A DNA stretch of 64,000 nt from Vibrio hepatarius (GTDB taxonomy: Bacteria > Pseudomonadota > Gammaproteobacteria > Enterobacterales > Vibrionaceae): NCBI RefSeq assembly GCF_018860525.1, contig NZ_JAHKPM010000018.1:62001-126000 (forward strand), written 5' to 3'. This document shows, one piece after another, positions 8,644 to 17,614 of this stretch. Every line of letters starts with the position of its first letter. The first letter of the stretch is position 1. The notes under the pieces were generated by a model that ran no database searches, was not told the origin of the DNA, and saw only the letters and a program-made list of their open reading frames with translations. Position numbers and translations under genes: made by a program.

Positions 8644-9537
8644 TTACCTAGCAATGTTTAGGTCTAGTTTTAAGTCCAGTGGTAGCTGAGCCAACTTACG
8701 CCTTAAGATACAACGAGTTCTTTCAAGATCTTCGATGGCAAGTTGTTTGTCATTTGAATGGACATTTAAGCTAACTCTCAATTCACGCCCGACTTTGGTA
8801 ACAGCATCTACCTCTAGGTGCTGTTTTATTTGCTTGTCCAAAGCGCATACTTCTCGATCTACAACTTCAAGTATGTCTGTACTCGGAGACATCATTAACA
8901 TTTCTCGAATGGATTGTTTAAGCATATGAGCAGGCACTTTAATAAAGTAAAATGACATTAAAATCATCATTAAAGGGTCAGCATAGACCGCGTATCTATC
9001 AAAGGGAGACAGGGTCATTGTCCAAGCAAAGACAAACCCTAGTGTCACCGTGACACTGAGCATGGTATCCATTTGCCATTGCTTAGCTTCTGCTTCAATC
9101 AATCCGGAAGAAAAGCGCTTGGATTTACGATCAATATGCCACCATGCATAACCACAGCCCAACACATTAATAGCACCGAATAGAGTCGCAATAGACACGT
9201 CGACTTCGCGTCCGCCAGTAAATAGTGCCACTATTGCAGAATAAAGAGAGTAACTGACAATGATTAGTATAACACTGCCTTTAATCGCAATAACAAGTGG
9301 TTCTAACACAGCCTTGCCAAATGGGAAGAGATGTTTTGACGGATTTTGAATGTACTTTGATACGATGAGTGACAATAAAGTTAGCACCAGACTTACAGAA
9401 GAATACACCCCGTCAAACAAGATAACCAAGGATCCAACAAGAGTACCAAGTACTAAACCACCGATGGCAAAGCCCAAAGCAAGAAATGCTGAAAAAATCA
9501 AAATACGTTTTTCATTCAAGCTTGTCTTGGCACACAT
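8644..9537 (-). CDS. Cation diffusion facilitator (CDF) family transporter with altered metal site
   Basis: This inner-membrane protein has about six hydrophobic segments in residues 10-210, followed by a cytosolic C-terminal domain, as in zinc/iron CDF exporters (YiiP type). The family metal site uses D-x3-D in helix 2 and H-x3-D in helix 5. Here helix 2 reads LFDGVYSSVS (second Asp replaced by Ser) and helix 5 reads QWQMDTML (His replaced by Gln). Length and topology are otherwise normal. The substrate may therefore differ from zinc. It is a single gene. Confidence 0.85.
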   Translation of the reverse strand: MCAKTSLNEKRILIFSAFLALGFAIGGLVLGTLVGSLVILFDGVYSSVSLVLTLLSLIVSKYIQNPSKHLFPFGKAVLEPLVIAIKGSVILIIVSYSLYSAIVALFTGGREVDVSIATLFGAINVLGCGYAWWHIDRKSKRFSSGLIEAEAKQWQMDTMLSVTVTLGFVFAWTMTLSPFDRYAVYADPLMMILMSFYFIKVPAHMLKQSIREMLMMSPSTDILEVVDREVCALDKQIKQHLEVDAVTKVGRELRVSLNVHSNDKQLAIEDLERTRCILRRKLAQLPLDLKLDLNIAR

Positions 9538-9782
9538 AGACTTGTCTCTGTTAACTACATACTCTTAGTTTTCTTGCAATAGATAGAATTTACAAACTTG
9601 ATTTGTATTAAAAGTAACCAGAATTTATCGAGTGAATTATTTTATATTAAATTTCAGTCGGATAAGTGCAGCCTTATGCGTCATTAAATTTGACAGTGAG
9701 TGTCGTTAATAACTATAAAAATATCAATTTAGTCAACAATAGCGGTCAGTGAGTGTTCATTTTTGTTTAGGTATTGGCAATG

Positions 9783-10661
9783 CTAGAAGTCAAATAAGTA
9801 CTCATTCAGTCTATCAGCGAGCCATGACATGCCAGGGTGCTCGGACATTCCTGCCGCGGTAAACATACAATAATCTTCTTGTGTTAAACCATAGGTATGT
9901 TTGATAACCGCGAGTTCTTGTTTACGCAGGTAATGACGAATCAGAGGTTCAGGGAGTACTCCCCAAGCATCTTCTGTAAGAATCGTACTTAGCATGTTGT
10001 CAAAGCTTGAGAACCCAATATGCCGCAATGAAAATGGTTGAAGCTCTGGATTATCTTTTTCGTTAAGATAGACCATAACAGCTTGCATGGCATTACGTAG
10101 TTGTTCATTAGATACCCGCCGCATTTGACTAAGTCTATGTTCTGCTTTGCACACTGACATTAAACGAATTTTTCCCAATGGATGATAAGTTATGAGTGGG
10201 TCATCTATTCTTTCGTAGTCAACACCAAACGCAAAATCTACTTGTTGTGTGGCCACTAAATTTGCTAGATCTCCGCTAGACGCCTGAACAATATTAAATG
10301 AAGTTGCAGGGAACATGTTGTTAAGTTTGTGTGAGAACTCTTGCCACATCTCATCAGGAAGTGAATCGTCCCTTGCTAACCAAACTTCGGCATTAAACTC
10401 ACCTGAAACCTGAGAGCAAGTCTGACGAATGCGGGATAGAGTGGCGAGTAAGCTTTGACAATCTTTATAAATCGCTTTTCCAGCTTCAGACAGAGCAACA
10501 TGGTTGCCCGTACGATTAAATAGCTCTGTGTGTAGGTCCTTTTCTAAAGCTTTAATCGACATACTAAGTTTTGTCCGGTTGCAATTTAATTGCCGAGCGG
10601 CTTCTGAAATCGATCCGGTGTCTGCAATGGTACAAAAGGCTTCAATTTGAGATAGGTTCAT
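9783..10661 (-). CDS. LysR family transcriptional regulator
   Basis: The N-terminal helix-turn-helix starts at residue 1 (MNLSQIEAFCTIADTGSI; RTKLSMSIKALEKDL), followed by an effector-binding domain to residue 292. Length and start are standard. It is divergent from the methyltransferase gene at 10811 with about 150 bases between them, so it may control that gene. Target and effector are unknown. Confidence 0.9.
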   Translation of the reverse strand: MNLSQIEAFCTIADTGSISEAARQLNCNRTKLSMSIKALEKDLHTELFNRTGNHVALSEAGKAIYKDCQSLLATLSRIRQTCSQVSGEFNAEVWLARDDSLPDEMWQEFSHKLNNMFPATSFNIVQASSGDLANLVATQQVDFAFGVDYERIDDPLITYHPLGKIRLMSVCKAEHRLSQMRRVSNEQLRNAMQAVMVYLNEKDNPELQPFSLRHIGFSSFDNMLSTILTEDAWGVLPEPLIRHYLRKQELAVIKHTYGLTQEDYCMFTAAGMSEHPGMSWLADRLNEYLFDF

Positions 10662-10810
10662 GTAGTGTCGCTGCTTCTATCGGTGTTTATACGCATATAT
10701 GTTATAAGAATATACAAATATTGTCTGTTTTCTGAAGCTAAAAGCTATGAATTTCATGTGGTTTTGGTAATCTTGGTCGGTGCCAAATTGAATGATGTAA
10801 CAGGGAGATC

Positions 10811-11392
10811 ATGATGACTACTAGCTGGGACGACTACGCGGCAGAGTGGGAAAGTGAGCCCGCTGCACGATTATATGCAGATAAAGCCTTGGAATCTCTT
10901 CAAGAAATTGTTGATATTCAAAGTATGAGAATACTTGATTTTGGCTGTGGCACTGGATTATTAAGTCAAAAAATGTCTCCTCTTGTAAAAGATATTGTTG
11001 CATTAGACAGCTCAGAAGCGATGATCGAGCAACTTGATAATAAGCAACTAAACAATGTCGAACCTGTTGTCGATTGTCTTACTCGAGGATTAGTGGCGAT
11101 GCATCCCGCATTTCGTCATCAGTTTGATTTAGTAGTCGCTTCATCCGTATGCAGCTTTTTACCGAATTACTCGGATGTGGTCGATATTGTCTACAGCCTA
11201 TTGAATAAGGGAAATCACTTTGTTCATTGGGATTGGTTCTCTGAAGATGATCAAGAGGGTGGTATGACCCCCAGACATGTATTACAAGTATTGAGCAGTG
11301 TTGGCTTTGAAGAAGTAGAAGTAACAACACCGTTCAGTATTGAAACACCAAGAGGTAAGTTGATGGTATTAATGGCTGTTGCGAGAAAGTAA
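10811..11392 (+). CDS. Class I SAM-dependent methyltransferase
   Basis: This is a Rossmann-fold methyltransferase of 193 residues. The SAM-binding motif I is ILDFGCGTGLLS near residue 42. The acidic residue of motif II is in VALDSSEAMIEQL, and a motif IV-like stretch is FDLVVASSVCSFL. A GGGAG ribosome site lies just before an ATGATG pair, so the start may be either ATG. The substrate is unknown. It is divergent from a LysR gene and followed by a terminator hairpin. Confidence 0.85.
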   Translation: MMTTSWDDYAAEWESEPAARLYADKALESLQEIVDIQSMRILDFGCGTGLLSQKMSPLVKDIVALDSSEAMIEQLDNKQLNNVEPVVDCLTRGLVAMHPAFRHQFDLVVASSVCSFLPNYSDVVDIVYSLLNKGNHFVHWDWFSEDDQEGGMTPRHVLQVLSSVGFEEVEVTTPFSIETPRGKLMVLMAVARK

Positions 11393-11400
11393 ATGATTTT

Positions 11401-11425
11401 AAGCCCGAACAATTTTTTCGGGCTT
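11401..11425. terminator. Bidirectional terminator hairpin
   Basis: AAGCCCGAA and TTCGGGCTT form a 9-bp stem with a 7-base loop between the convergent methyltransferase and acetoacetyl-CoA synthetase genes. Confidence 0.7.
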
Positions 11426-11433
11426 GGAAAACA

Positions 11434-13434
11434 CTAACATGTTGTTTGGATGGTATACTGGGCAATTTCATCTAATACATGAGGGTTAGCGATGGCACCC
11501 TTATTTTTTACTTCTTTTCCGTGTAATATTTGTTTTACTGCTATCTCAACTAATTTTCCGGATTTTGTTTTTGGGATATCGCTTATAGCATAAATTTCGG
11601 CGGGAACATGCCTCGGTGAGCAATTGGTTTTCAGTTGTAATTTGATGGTTGAGATAAGATCTTCGTTGAAATCGGTGTTATCAATTAACTGGACAAATAA
11701 GACAACTTTTTCATCACCTTCAACAGCTCGCCCAACAGCAATAGAATCTTTGATTTCTGGCAATTGATTTACTTGTTGATATATTTCCGCAGTTCCTATC
11801 CTAACTCCGCCAGGATTAAGGGTTGCATCACTTCGACCGTAGAATATGAGTCCATCGTTTAGTGTCTTTTCAACGTCATCCCCGTGATGCCAAGCATTTG
11901 GGTACTTGTTCCAATATGCTTTATGATAACGTTCTCCACTATCTTTCCAAAAGCCTAGAGGTTGGTTTGGAAAACTGTTCAGGCAAACCAATTCACCACG
12001 TTGGTTGACGATAGTTTGTCCTTGTTCGTTAAAGACTTGCACATTTAGGCCTAGAGCTGAAGCTTGACATTCTCCACGAAAAACAGGAGATATAGGATTA
12101 CCAATAACAAAACATCCGCAAATATCGGTACCGCCAGAAATCGAGGCTAAATGTAGGTCTGTTTTGATCTGGTTGTAAACAAAATCAAATTGTTTCGGAT
12201 AGAGTACTGAACCAGTAGAGCATAGGGTTTTAAGGTGTTTTAATTCAAAATGTTGGCTAGGGCAGTATTTTGCTTTTTCTAATGCTTCGAGATATTTAGC
12301 TGATGTACCAAATAGTGTGACTTGTGTTTCCTTAGCAAATTCCCAGAGAACACTTTCCGATGGGTGCACTGGGCTACCATCAAATATGACCAATGTTGCT
12401 CCACTGGCTAATGCCGATACATGCCAATTCCACATCATCCAGCCACAAGTAGTGTAATAAAATACTCTATCTCGAGGCTGTACGTCACAGTGCAGTTGAT
12501 GCTCTTTAACGTGATTAAGTATGATCCCACCGACAGAGTGAACAATACATTTTGGTTTACCTGTTGTACCCGATGAATAAAGAATGAACAAAGGCTCATT
12601 AAACCCAACGCGTTGAAACTCGACGCCGCGTGGAATGAAGCTAGCCATAATAGATTCCCAGTCGTTTATTTTTTCACTAGAGAAATCATTCGGCTTTTCA
12701 TCTTCTAAATAACTGATGCAGCACACATGTTGGATACTTGTAATGGTATCTGTAATCTGGTTATTTTTATCTTCCATGTGAAAGGTTTTTCCGTTGAAGC
12801 GATAGCCATTGCAGCAGAACAACACTTTCGGTTGAACTTGGCCAAAACGTTCATTGACACTGTCAACTCCGAAGTCTGGGGATGTAGAGGTCCAGATCGC
12901 TCCTAAACTGGTTGTTGCAAGCATAGCTACAATAGCTTCAGGAATATGAGGTAAGTAGCCGGCAACGATATCACCGGTTCCCACTCCGCACTGTTTTAAC
13001 CACTGCTGTACGAGAGAAACTTGTTCACAGAGTTGTTGCCAAGTGAGTGAGTAGTTATAGCCTTGCTCATTCTTAAAGAAAATTGCTTTTGCTTCAGGCT
13101 CTTGAAATGCATAAGAAAGTAAGTTTTCAGCATAATTTACCTGAGCTTGAGGAAACCATATAGTGTCACGGCTTGGGAGAAATTGTCCCCAGTGAGCAGC
13201 TCCTTCGCCATAAATACAGTCACCTTTGAAGCCGATTACATCGCAAAACTGCCATAAGTTAGCCCAAAAATGTTTAGCATTCTCTACTGACCATTGGTGC
13301 AAGTCACTATAGTTTTCGATAGCCTCACCCTGCATATTAATGTGCTTGATGAACTGGTGAAGGTTTGAGGCCTCTATGCGTTGGCTGCTGGGTACCCATA
13401 CAGGATCTAGGGCGGCTATATTTTGAGTAGACAT
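11434..13434 (-). CDS. aacS: Acetoacetyl-CoA synthetase
   Basis: This enzyme activates acetoacetate to acetoacetyl-CoA with ATP and CoA in the cytosol, linking ketone-body or amino-acid degradation to central metabolism. Its 666 residues carry the acyl-CoA synthetase N-terminal region, the AMP-binding P-loop YSSGTTGKPK near residues 286-295, GCFVIGNPISPVFRGECQ, and the C-terminal lysine motif IPKTKSGKLVEIAVK. It is divergent from phhAB, whose tyrosine product can be degraded to acetoacetate, so the two units make a sensible catabolic pair. Confidence 0.95.
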   Translation of the reverse strand: MSTQNIAALDPVWVPSSQRIEASNLHQFIKHINMQGEAIENYSDLHQWSVENAKHFWANLWQFCDVIGFKGDCIYGEGAAHWGQFLPSRDTIWFPQAQVNYAENLLSYAFQEPEAKAIFFKNEQGYNYSLTWQQLCEQVSLVQQWLKQCGVGTGDIVAGYLPHIPEAIVAMLATTSLGAIWTSTSPDFGVDSVNERFGQVQPKVLFCCNGYRFNGKTFHMEDKNNQITDTITSIQHVCCISYLEDEKPNDFSSEKINDWESIMASFIPRGVEFQRVGFNEPLFILYSSGTTGKPKCIVHSVGGIILNHVKEHQLHCDVQPRDRVFYYTTCGWMMWNWHVSALASGATLVIFDGSPVHPSESVLWEFAKETQVTLFGTSAKYLEALEKAKYCPSQHFELKHLKTLCSTGSVLYPKQFDFVYNQIKTDLHLASISGGTDICGCFVIGNPISPVFRGECQASALGLNVQVFNEQGQTIVNQRGELVCLNSFPNQPLGFWKDSGERYHKAYWNKYPNAWHHGDDVEKTLNDGLIFYGRSDATLNPGGVRIGTAEIYQQVNQLPEIKDSIAVGRAVEGDEKVVLFVQLIDNTDFNEDLISTIKLQLKTNCSPRHVPAEIYAISDIPKTKSGKLVEIAVKQILHGKEVKNKGAIANPHVLDEIAQYTIQTTC

Positions 13435-13553
13435 GACTTCCTCGTCTCAGATAGTTTCCTTTTAAACATGGCTAAGTTTTGTGGTAAAAACCAACAATGT
13501 CAAACAAATTATAGATGATCATATCTCTGATAAATAAGAAGAAAATACAACAA

Positions 13554-13571
13554 TGTAAAGAAAATGTTACG
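13554..13571 (+). promoter_or_regulatory. Candidate TyrR-type operator upstream of phhA
   Basis: TGTAAA-6-GTTACG matches the TyrR box TGTAAA-6-TTTACA fully in the left half and in 4 of 6 bases in the right half. It lies about 90 bases before the phhA start in the divergent aacS-phhA interval. TyrR/PhhR regulators control phenylalanine hydroxylase genes in other bacteria. No regulator gene is nearby. Confidence 0.35.
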
Positions 13572-13634
13572 TTTTGACTGTGAGGGGATCTGATGAAGTC
13601 AATTGTCAGCGATTTAGTCAGACGATAGGCTTTA

Positions 13635-13652
13635 TGTAAAGGATTTGTTAAA
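13635..13652 (+). promoter_or_regulatory. Second TyrR-like box next to the phhA start
   Basis: TGTAAA-6-GTTAAA again matches the left TyrR half fully and the right half in 4 of 6 bases. It ends 10 bases before the phhA ATG, where a bound protein could block translation-region access or transcription. It starts 81 bases after the first box. Confidence 0.3.
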
Positions 13653-13662
13653 GAGCATTGCA

Positions 13663-14454
13663 ATGAGCGAGTATGTTTCTAAACCTATTAATAAACAAGG
13701 ATTTGTTGACTGGAGTAGTGAAGAAGACCAGATTTGGCATGATTTGGTTTCACGCCAGTTAGAGCTCGTTAATGAACGTGCATGTAAAGAATATCTTCGG
13801 GGTTTAGAACTACTGGATTTGCCGGTCGATAGGGTCCCCCAGCTACCTGAAATAAATCATATTCTGCACAGGGAGACAGGCTGGAAAGTTGAGCCAGTAC
13901 CTGCATTAATTAATTTTGATCGTTTTTTTGCATTACTGGCAGATAAAAAATTTCCTGTTGCTACCTTCTTGCGTTCACGAGAAGAATTTGACTATCTTCA
14001 GGAACCTGACTTCTTCCACGAAATTTTTGGTCATTGTGCTATGTTAACCAATCCTGAATTTGCTCGTTTTACAGAAACGTATGGCAAGCTGGGTAGAGAT
14101 GCAGACAGCAAAGAGCGAGTATATCTTGCAAGGCTTTACTGGTTCACTATTGAGTTTGGGTTGGTAAGAGAGGCGCAAGAAAACAAGATCTATGGCGGAG
14201 GTATTTTATCCTCGCCAGGAGAAACGATATACGCTTTAGACGGAGAACACCCTGCCAGAGAAGAATTTGATATCCATACAGTCCTTCGTACTCCTTATCG
14301 TATTGATATCATGCAGCCAGCGTATTTTATCTTGAACAATATTGAACAGCTATACCAACTCAGTCAAGAGGACTTAATGTCCCATGTCCATAAGGCCATG
14401 AAAGTTGGATTACTTCCCCCATTATTTGAATCAAAGGAAAAAACACATGCTTAA
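13663..14454 (+). CDS. phhA: Phenylalanine 4-monooxygenase
   Basis: This non-heme iron, tetrahydropterin-dependent enzyme hydroxylates phenylalanine to tyrosine. The 263-residue product carries the iron ligands HEIFGHCAML (two His) and the Glu in YWFTIEFGLV. I chose the ATG at 13663 (MSEYVSKPINKQG) over the TTG at 13645, since it fits the family start and has an AAAGAG ribosome site. The last 8 bases overlap phhB, so the hydroxylase and its pterin-recycling enzyme are translated together. Confidence 0.95.
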   Translation: MSEYVSKPINKQGFVDWSSEEDQIWHDLVSRQLELVNERACKEYLRGLELLDLPVDRVPQLPEINHILHRETGWKVEPVPALINFDRFFALLADKKFPVATFLRSREEFDYLQEPDFFHEIFGHCAMLTNPEFARFTETYGKLGRDADSKERVYLARLYWFTIEFGLVREAQENKIYGGGILSSPGETIYALDGEHPAREEFDIHTVLRTPYRIDIMQPAYFILNNIEQLYQLSQEDLMSHVHKAMKVGLLPPLFESKEKTHA

Positions 14455-14776
14455 TGAACTTCGCTGTGAAGCGTGCAGCCCAGAATCCATTGCATTAACG
14501 AAAGAAGAGCAGCGACTTCTGCTTACCGAATTGGATAACTGGCAAATTATAGTACGCGATGATATCCCGCAATTAGAGAAAGTGTATAAGTTCAAAAATT
14601 TTCAATTAGCATGGAATTTTTCTAATAAGATTGCTCAACTTGCAGAAGATGAATTCCACCATCCTTCTATCCTATTGGAGTGGGGTAAGGTGACAGTAAC
14701 ATGGTGGAGTCATGCGATTAAGGGGTTGCACCGTAACGATTTTATATGTGCTTCCAAGTGTGACAAACAAAGTTAA
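14447..14776 (+). CDS. phhB: Pterin-4a-carbinolamine dehydratase
   Basis: This enzyme dehydrates the 4a-hydroxytetrahydropterin made by PhhA so that the cofactor can be recycled. The 109-residue product has the family motif FHHPSILLEWGKVTVTWWSH near the C-terminus, including the active-site histidines. The ATG at 14447 overlaps the end of phhA in another frame. A clear terminator follows. Confidence 0.93.
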   Translation: MLNELRCEACSPESIALTKEEQRLLLTELDNWQIIVRDDIPQLEKVYKFKNFQLAWNFSNKIAQLAEDEFHHPSILLEWGKVTVTWWSHAIKGLHRNDFICASKCDKQS

Positions 14777-14784
14777 TTATTAGT

Positions 14785-14827
14785 GGCCTGAAGCGATTAA
14801 TCCCCCCTGCGTTTCAGGCCTTTTTTA
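14785..14827 (+). terminator. Intrinsic terminator after phhAB
   Basis: GGCCTGAA and TTCAGGCC pair, with extra GC/GC pairing inside, and are followed by TTTTTT. Confidence 0.85.
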
Positions 14828-14869
14828 CGTCGATAAACCTTCTAAAGATGCTACATAGCACCGCTGCAC

Positions 14870-16033
14870 TTATATGTTTCGCGCAATGGCCATTTGCTCA
14901 TCACGACAAATCTGTAGCCAGTACTTGAGTGTTTGCTGAAGCATTTTCACTTGGTCGCCAATTCGGTTGATTTCTTTAAGTTCTTCGTCAGTTAGGGGAC
15001 GAGCAGGTAGGTTCTCAGATAACTCGGTGAAATAATCTACCGTCACGCCTTCCGAAGACCAGAAATTCATTCCGTACCCTTCGTTTTCGTCTGGGTTAGT
15101 ATCATAGTGATAATTCCAGCCATCAAGGTCGCTATTGATGTAAGTGATTGTGTTTTTGCCGTATTTCTCTGTCATAAAGGCATCAATATCAGACAAGCTC
15201 CCCGTAAGAAACATATTATATTCTTCGGTGGTGAGCTCTATAGAGTCATCAGCTAGTACACTAGAGAGTAATGCCATGCGCATTAGTGGAGCAACATCAC
15301 CAACACCATTATTCCAGTCATCATTCCATTGGTCCAAATCACCCCAGCCAGTTTGGAATTGCTGTACTAAAGCATCAGGGCAATTGGACTCACTTTGCAT
15401 AGAGCGAGTAATTGTATACGCTAGGCTATCAGGTGGTGCTTGGTTGTAAATACTGTTAAACAGGCTTGCAACATCGTTGGCAAAATCATCACCGTTATAG
15501 TGTTCGTGAGAACCATGCATACCTGAACCACCACATTCCATAAAACGTTGTAGTGTATTCATGTCCTTGTCTGATAAGTTATAGTCATCTGCATGAATTA
15601 GTACATCCATGAGTACAAGTTGAAAGGCATCTTCTAACGTATAGCCTGTCAATGGAGATGTTTTGGATATATCTTCCCACATTACTTCCATTGCATCTTC
15701 AAAAGCTCCCAAACCTTTGGTTTGTTGCTCTATTGCCTCAAGTTGAGCACTATAAACCTCAATACTCGCTGCAAGCGCCAACGCAATAGCATCTTCTGGA
15801 TTACCACTGACCATGGACTGTACAACTTGCTTTTGATGGTTAGCCACCATAGCAAGTATTTCTGAGTCTGCGGGTTGCTTGTCGATTAGTGCAATAGCAG
15901 GGTCGATTTTCTTAAGGTCTTTTTCAGCTTTTCCAATCGATGCAAGATAAGCTTCAAGGTTTTGAGAATCAACCTGTGGGGTCTTTTGCTCAATGCCACT
16001 CAGAAGCGTATTAGTGATATTGTTGGTGATCAT
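14870..16033 (-). CDS. Unknown protein, paralogue A of a pair with conserved ends
   Basis: I do not recognise a family. The product has 387 residues from the ATG at 16033, chosen because MITNNITNTLLSGIEQK aligns with the start of the neighbouring paralogue; the frame stays open 14 codons further. There is no signal peptide. Residues 1-110 are helical and Ala-rich. The middle (about 120-330) is acidic, rich in Asp, Asn, Ser and Trp, and unlike the paralogue. The last 45 residues (LTDEELKEINRIGDQ, then KYWLQICRDEQMAIARNI) are almost identical to it. The terminal helix resembles those of secreted or self-assembling helical proteins, but that is only an impression. Confidence 0.7.
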   Translation of the reverse strand: MITNNITNTLLSGIEQKTPQVDSQNLEAYLASIGKAEKDLKKIDPAIALIDKQPADSEILAMVANHQKQVVQSMVSGNPEDAIALALAASIEVYSAQLEAIEQQTKGLGAFEDAMEVMWEDISKTSPLTGYTLEDAFQLVLMDVLIHADDYNLSDKDMNTLQRFMECGGSGMHGSHEHYNGDDFANDVASLFNSIYNQAPPDSLAYTITRSMQSESNCPDALVQQFQTGWGDLDQWNDDWNNGVGDVAPLMRMALLSSVLADDSIELTTEEYNMFLTGSLSDIDAFMTEKYGKNTITYINSDLDGWNYHYDTNPDENEGYGMNFWSSEGVTVDYFTELSENLPARPLTDEELKEINRIGDQVKMLQQTLKYWLQICRDEQMAIARNI

Positions 16034-16212
16034 TCCAAGGTTCCTGATGTAGTAGAATAGAGTAGGAGAAGCCATAGTAAATGATTATTAAGAAGCATTT
16101 AGCCTATCGGTGCGGATTTAACCTGAGTTTTTATGAATTTGCGCTTTCAGGTATAACAGATAAGAACGCCTGAAATACTGAATTCAGACGTTCTATTAAA
16201 TGGTGGTAAAGA

Positions 16213-17430
16213 TTAGATATTACGAGCAATGGCCATTTGCTCATCACGACAAATCTGTAGCCAGTATTTGAGAGTTTGCTGAAGCATTTTCACTTGATCG
16301 CCGATGCGGTTTACTTCTTCTAATTCTTCGTCAGTCAATTCTCTTCCCGGAAAGTGTTCCAAAGTTTCAATGAGATCGTCGGGATAAATGCCAGCACTTC
16401 CGGAAAAATCAGGATAGCGGTCTGTTTCAACATGATCTCCAGCACCATTGCCAGAAGCTCCAGGGCTTGGAGCCCAACCGTCAATATCCATTAAGTATTG
16501 ACCTAATTCTCCGTCATTAAGTCCCAATAGTTCCTCGAAATCATGAACATCACCCATAATAAGTTGGTCCCATTGCTCAGCTGTAATTATTCCTTTTTCT
16601 GCAGCATCGGCGAGAATGAATATTTTTAATGTCGGGCTTAGACGTTCGCAATCTTCTGCTGACAAGTCATCAGAACCATTAATAAATCCGTTGGGATCTA
16701 TCCAGTAATTGTCAGCACATGTGTTTAAGCTAGTCCTATTGGAAGGTTCATTATAAAAAGTAAGAATTTTACCTGTTAACGAGTCTGCGGGAATTTGGCT
16801 ACCAATTAATGGTGTTAAAGAATCAACCAGTGTATCTAAAAACCAGTTAATAATTTCTTTCGGAGGATGGTTATCATATTGTCCGTAGGGTGCATGTAAG
16901 CCGCTACCAAAGTGTTCAGTAATTTGTGCTAGGTAGACTTCATAATCGTTACCTAGTAATGCTGGAAGGTTTAATCCCCATTCATCTGCATGCATTAGTA
17001 AATCAATAACAAGCAGCTGCATAAGATCTTCATATTCAGTGCCATCGACGCCTCCAGCAAGAATTGATTCATATATCATATCCAACATTGGCTCTAGTAC
17101 TGCGCTGCCACCTTCTGTCCATGCTTGAATGTCCTCTAATTGTTTTGAGTATACCTCTATTCCAGCAGCTAGAGCCAATGCAATGGCATCCTCAGGATTA
17201 CTGCTCACCATAGACTGAACTACTTGTTTTTGATGAGCGGCTACCATAGCAAGGACTTCAGAGTCTGCCTGTTGCTTATCGATTAGAGTTATCGCTGGCT
17301 CTATTTTTTCAAGGTCTTTTTCCGCTTTTCCAATCGTTGCAAGATAAGCATCAAGGCTCTTAGGGTCAATTTGTGGCGTTTTTTGCTCAATGCCACTCAG
17401 AAGCGTATTTGTGATAGTGTTCGTTATCAT
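16213..17430 (-). CDS. Unknown protein, paralogue B of a pair with conserved ends
   Basis: This is the 405-residue sister of the gene at 14870-16033 in the same orientation, 179 bases upstream of it. N-terminal residues 1-110 (MITNTITNTLLSGIEQK, then DPKSLDAYLATIGKAEKDLEKI) and the last 45 residues match closely, also at DNA level. The central 250 residues share little beyond HADEWGLN/HADDYNLS-type patches. No signal peptide, membrane segment or known catalytic motif is visible. The design (fixed ends, variable middle) suggests a shared handling or assembly signal with different cargo or binding parts. Confidence 0.7.
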   Translation of the reverse strand: MITNTITNTLLSGIEQKTPQIDPKSLDAYLATIGKAEKDLEKIEPAITLIDKQQADSEVLAMVAAHQKQVVQSMVSSNPEDAIALALAAGIEVYSKQLEDIQAWTEGGSAVLEPMLDMIYESILAGGVDGTEYEDLMQLLVIDLLMHADEWGLNLPALLGNDYEVYLAQITEHFGSGLHAPYGQYDNHPPKEIINWFLDTLVDSLTPLIGSQIPADSLTGKILTFYNEPSNRTSLNTCADNYWIDPNGFINGSDDLSAEDCERLSPTLKIFILADAAEKGIITAEQWDQLIMGDVHDFEELLGLNDGELGQYLMDIDGWAPSPGASGNGAGDHVETDRYPDFSGSAGIYPDDLIETLEHFPGRELTDEELEEVNRIGDQVKMLQQTLKYWLQICRDEQMAIARNI

Positions 17431-17614
17431 TCCAAAAATTCCAAGTTTTAAAAAATATTCTGAGGATAATTTGAGCGATTATAAAGTGTGCATACTAATT
17501 CTAAATCGGATTAAACCTGAGTTGTTGTGATTTCACAAAAACGCTTAGAAAAGAGGATTTGCTCAGTATTTTTCTTTACACAGATAATTTAATAAATCAT
17601 TGATATATATTAAA

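Noticed and set aside
14870..17430. Type III secretion translocator or filament genes
   Set aside because: The helical C-termini gave this impression, but there is no apparatus, chaperone or ATPase gene nearby and I cannot match a known family.
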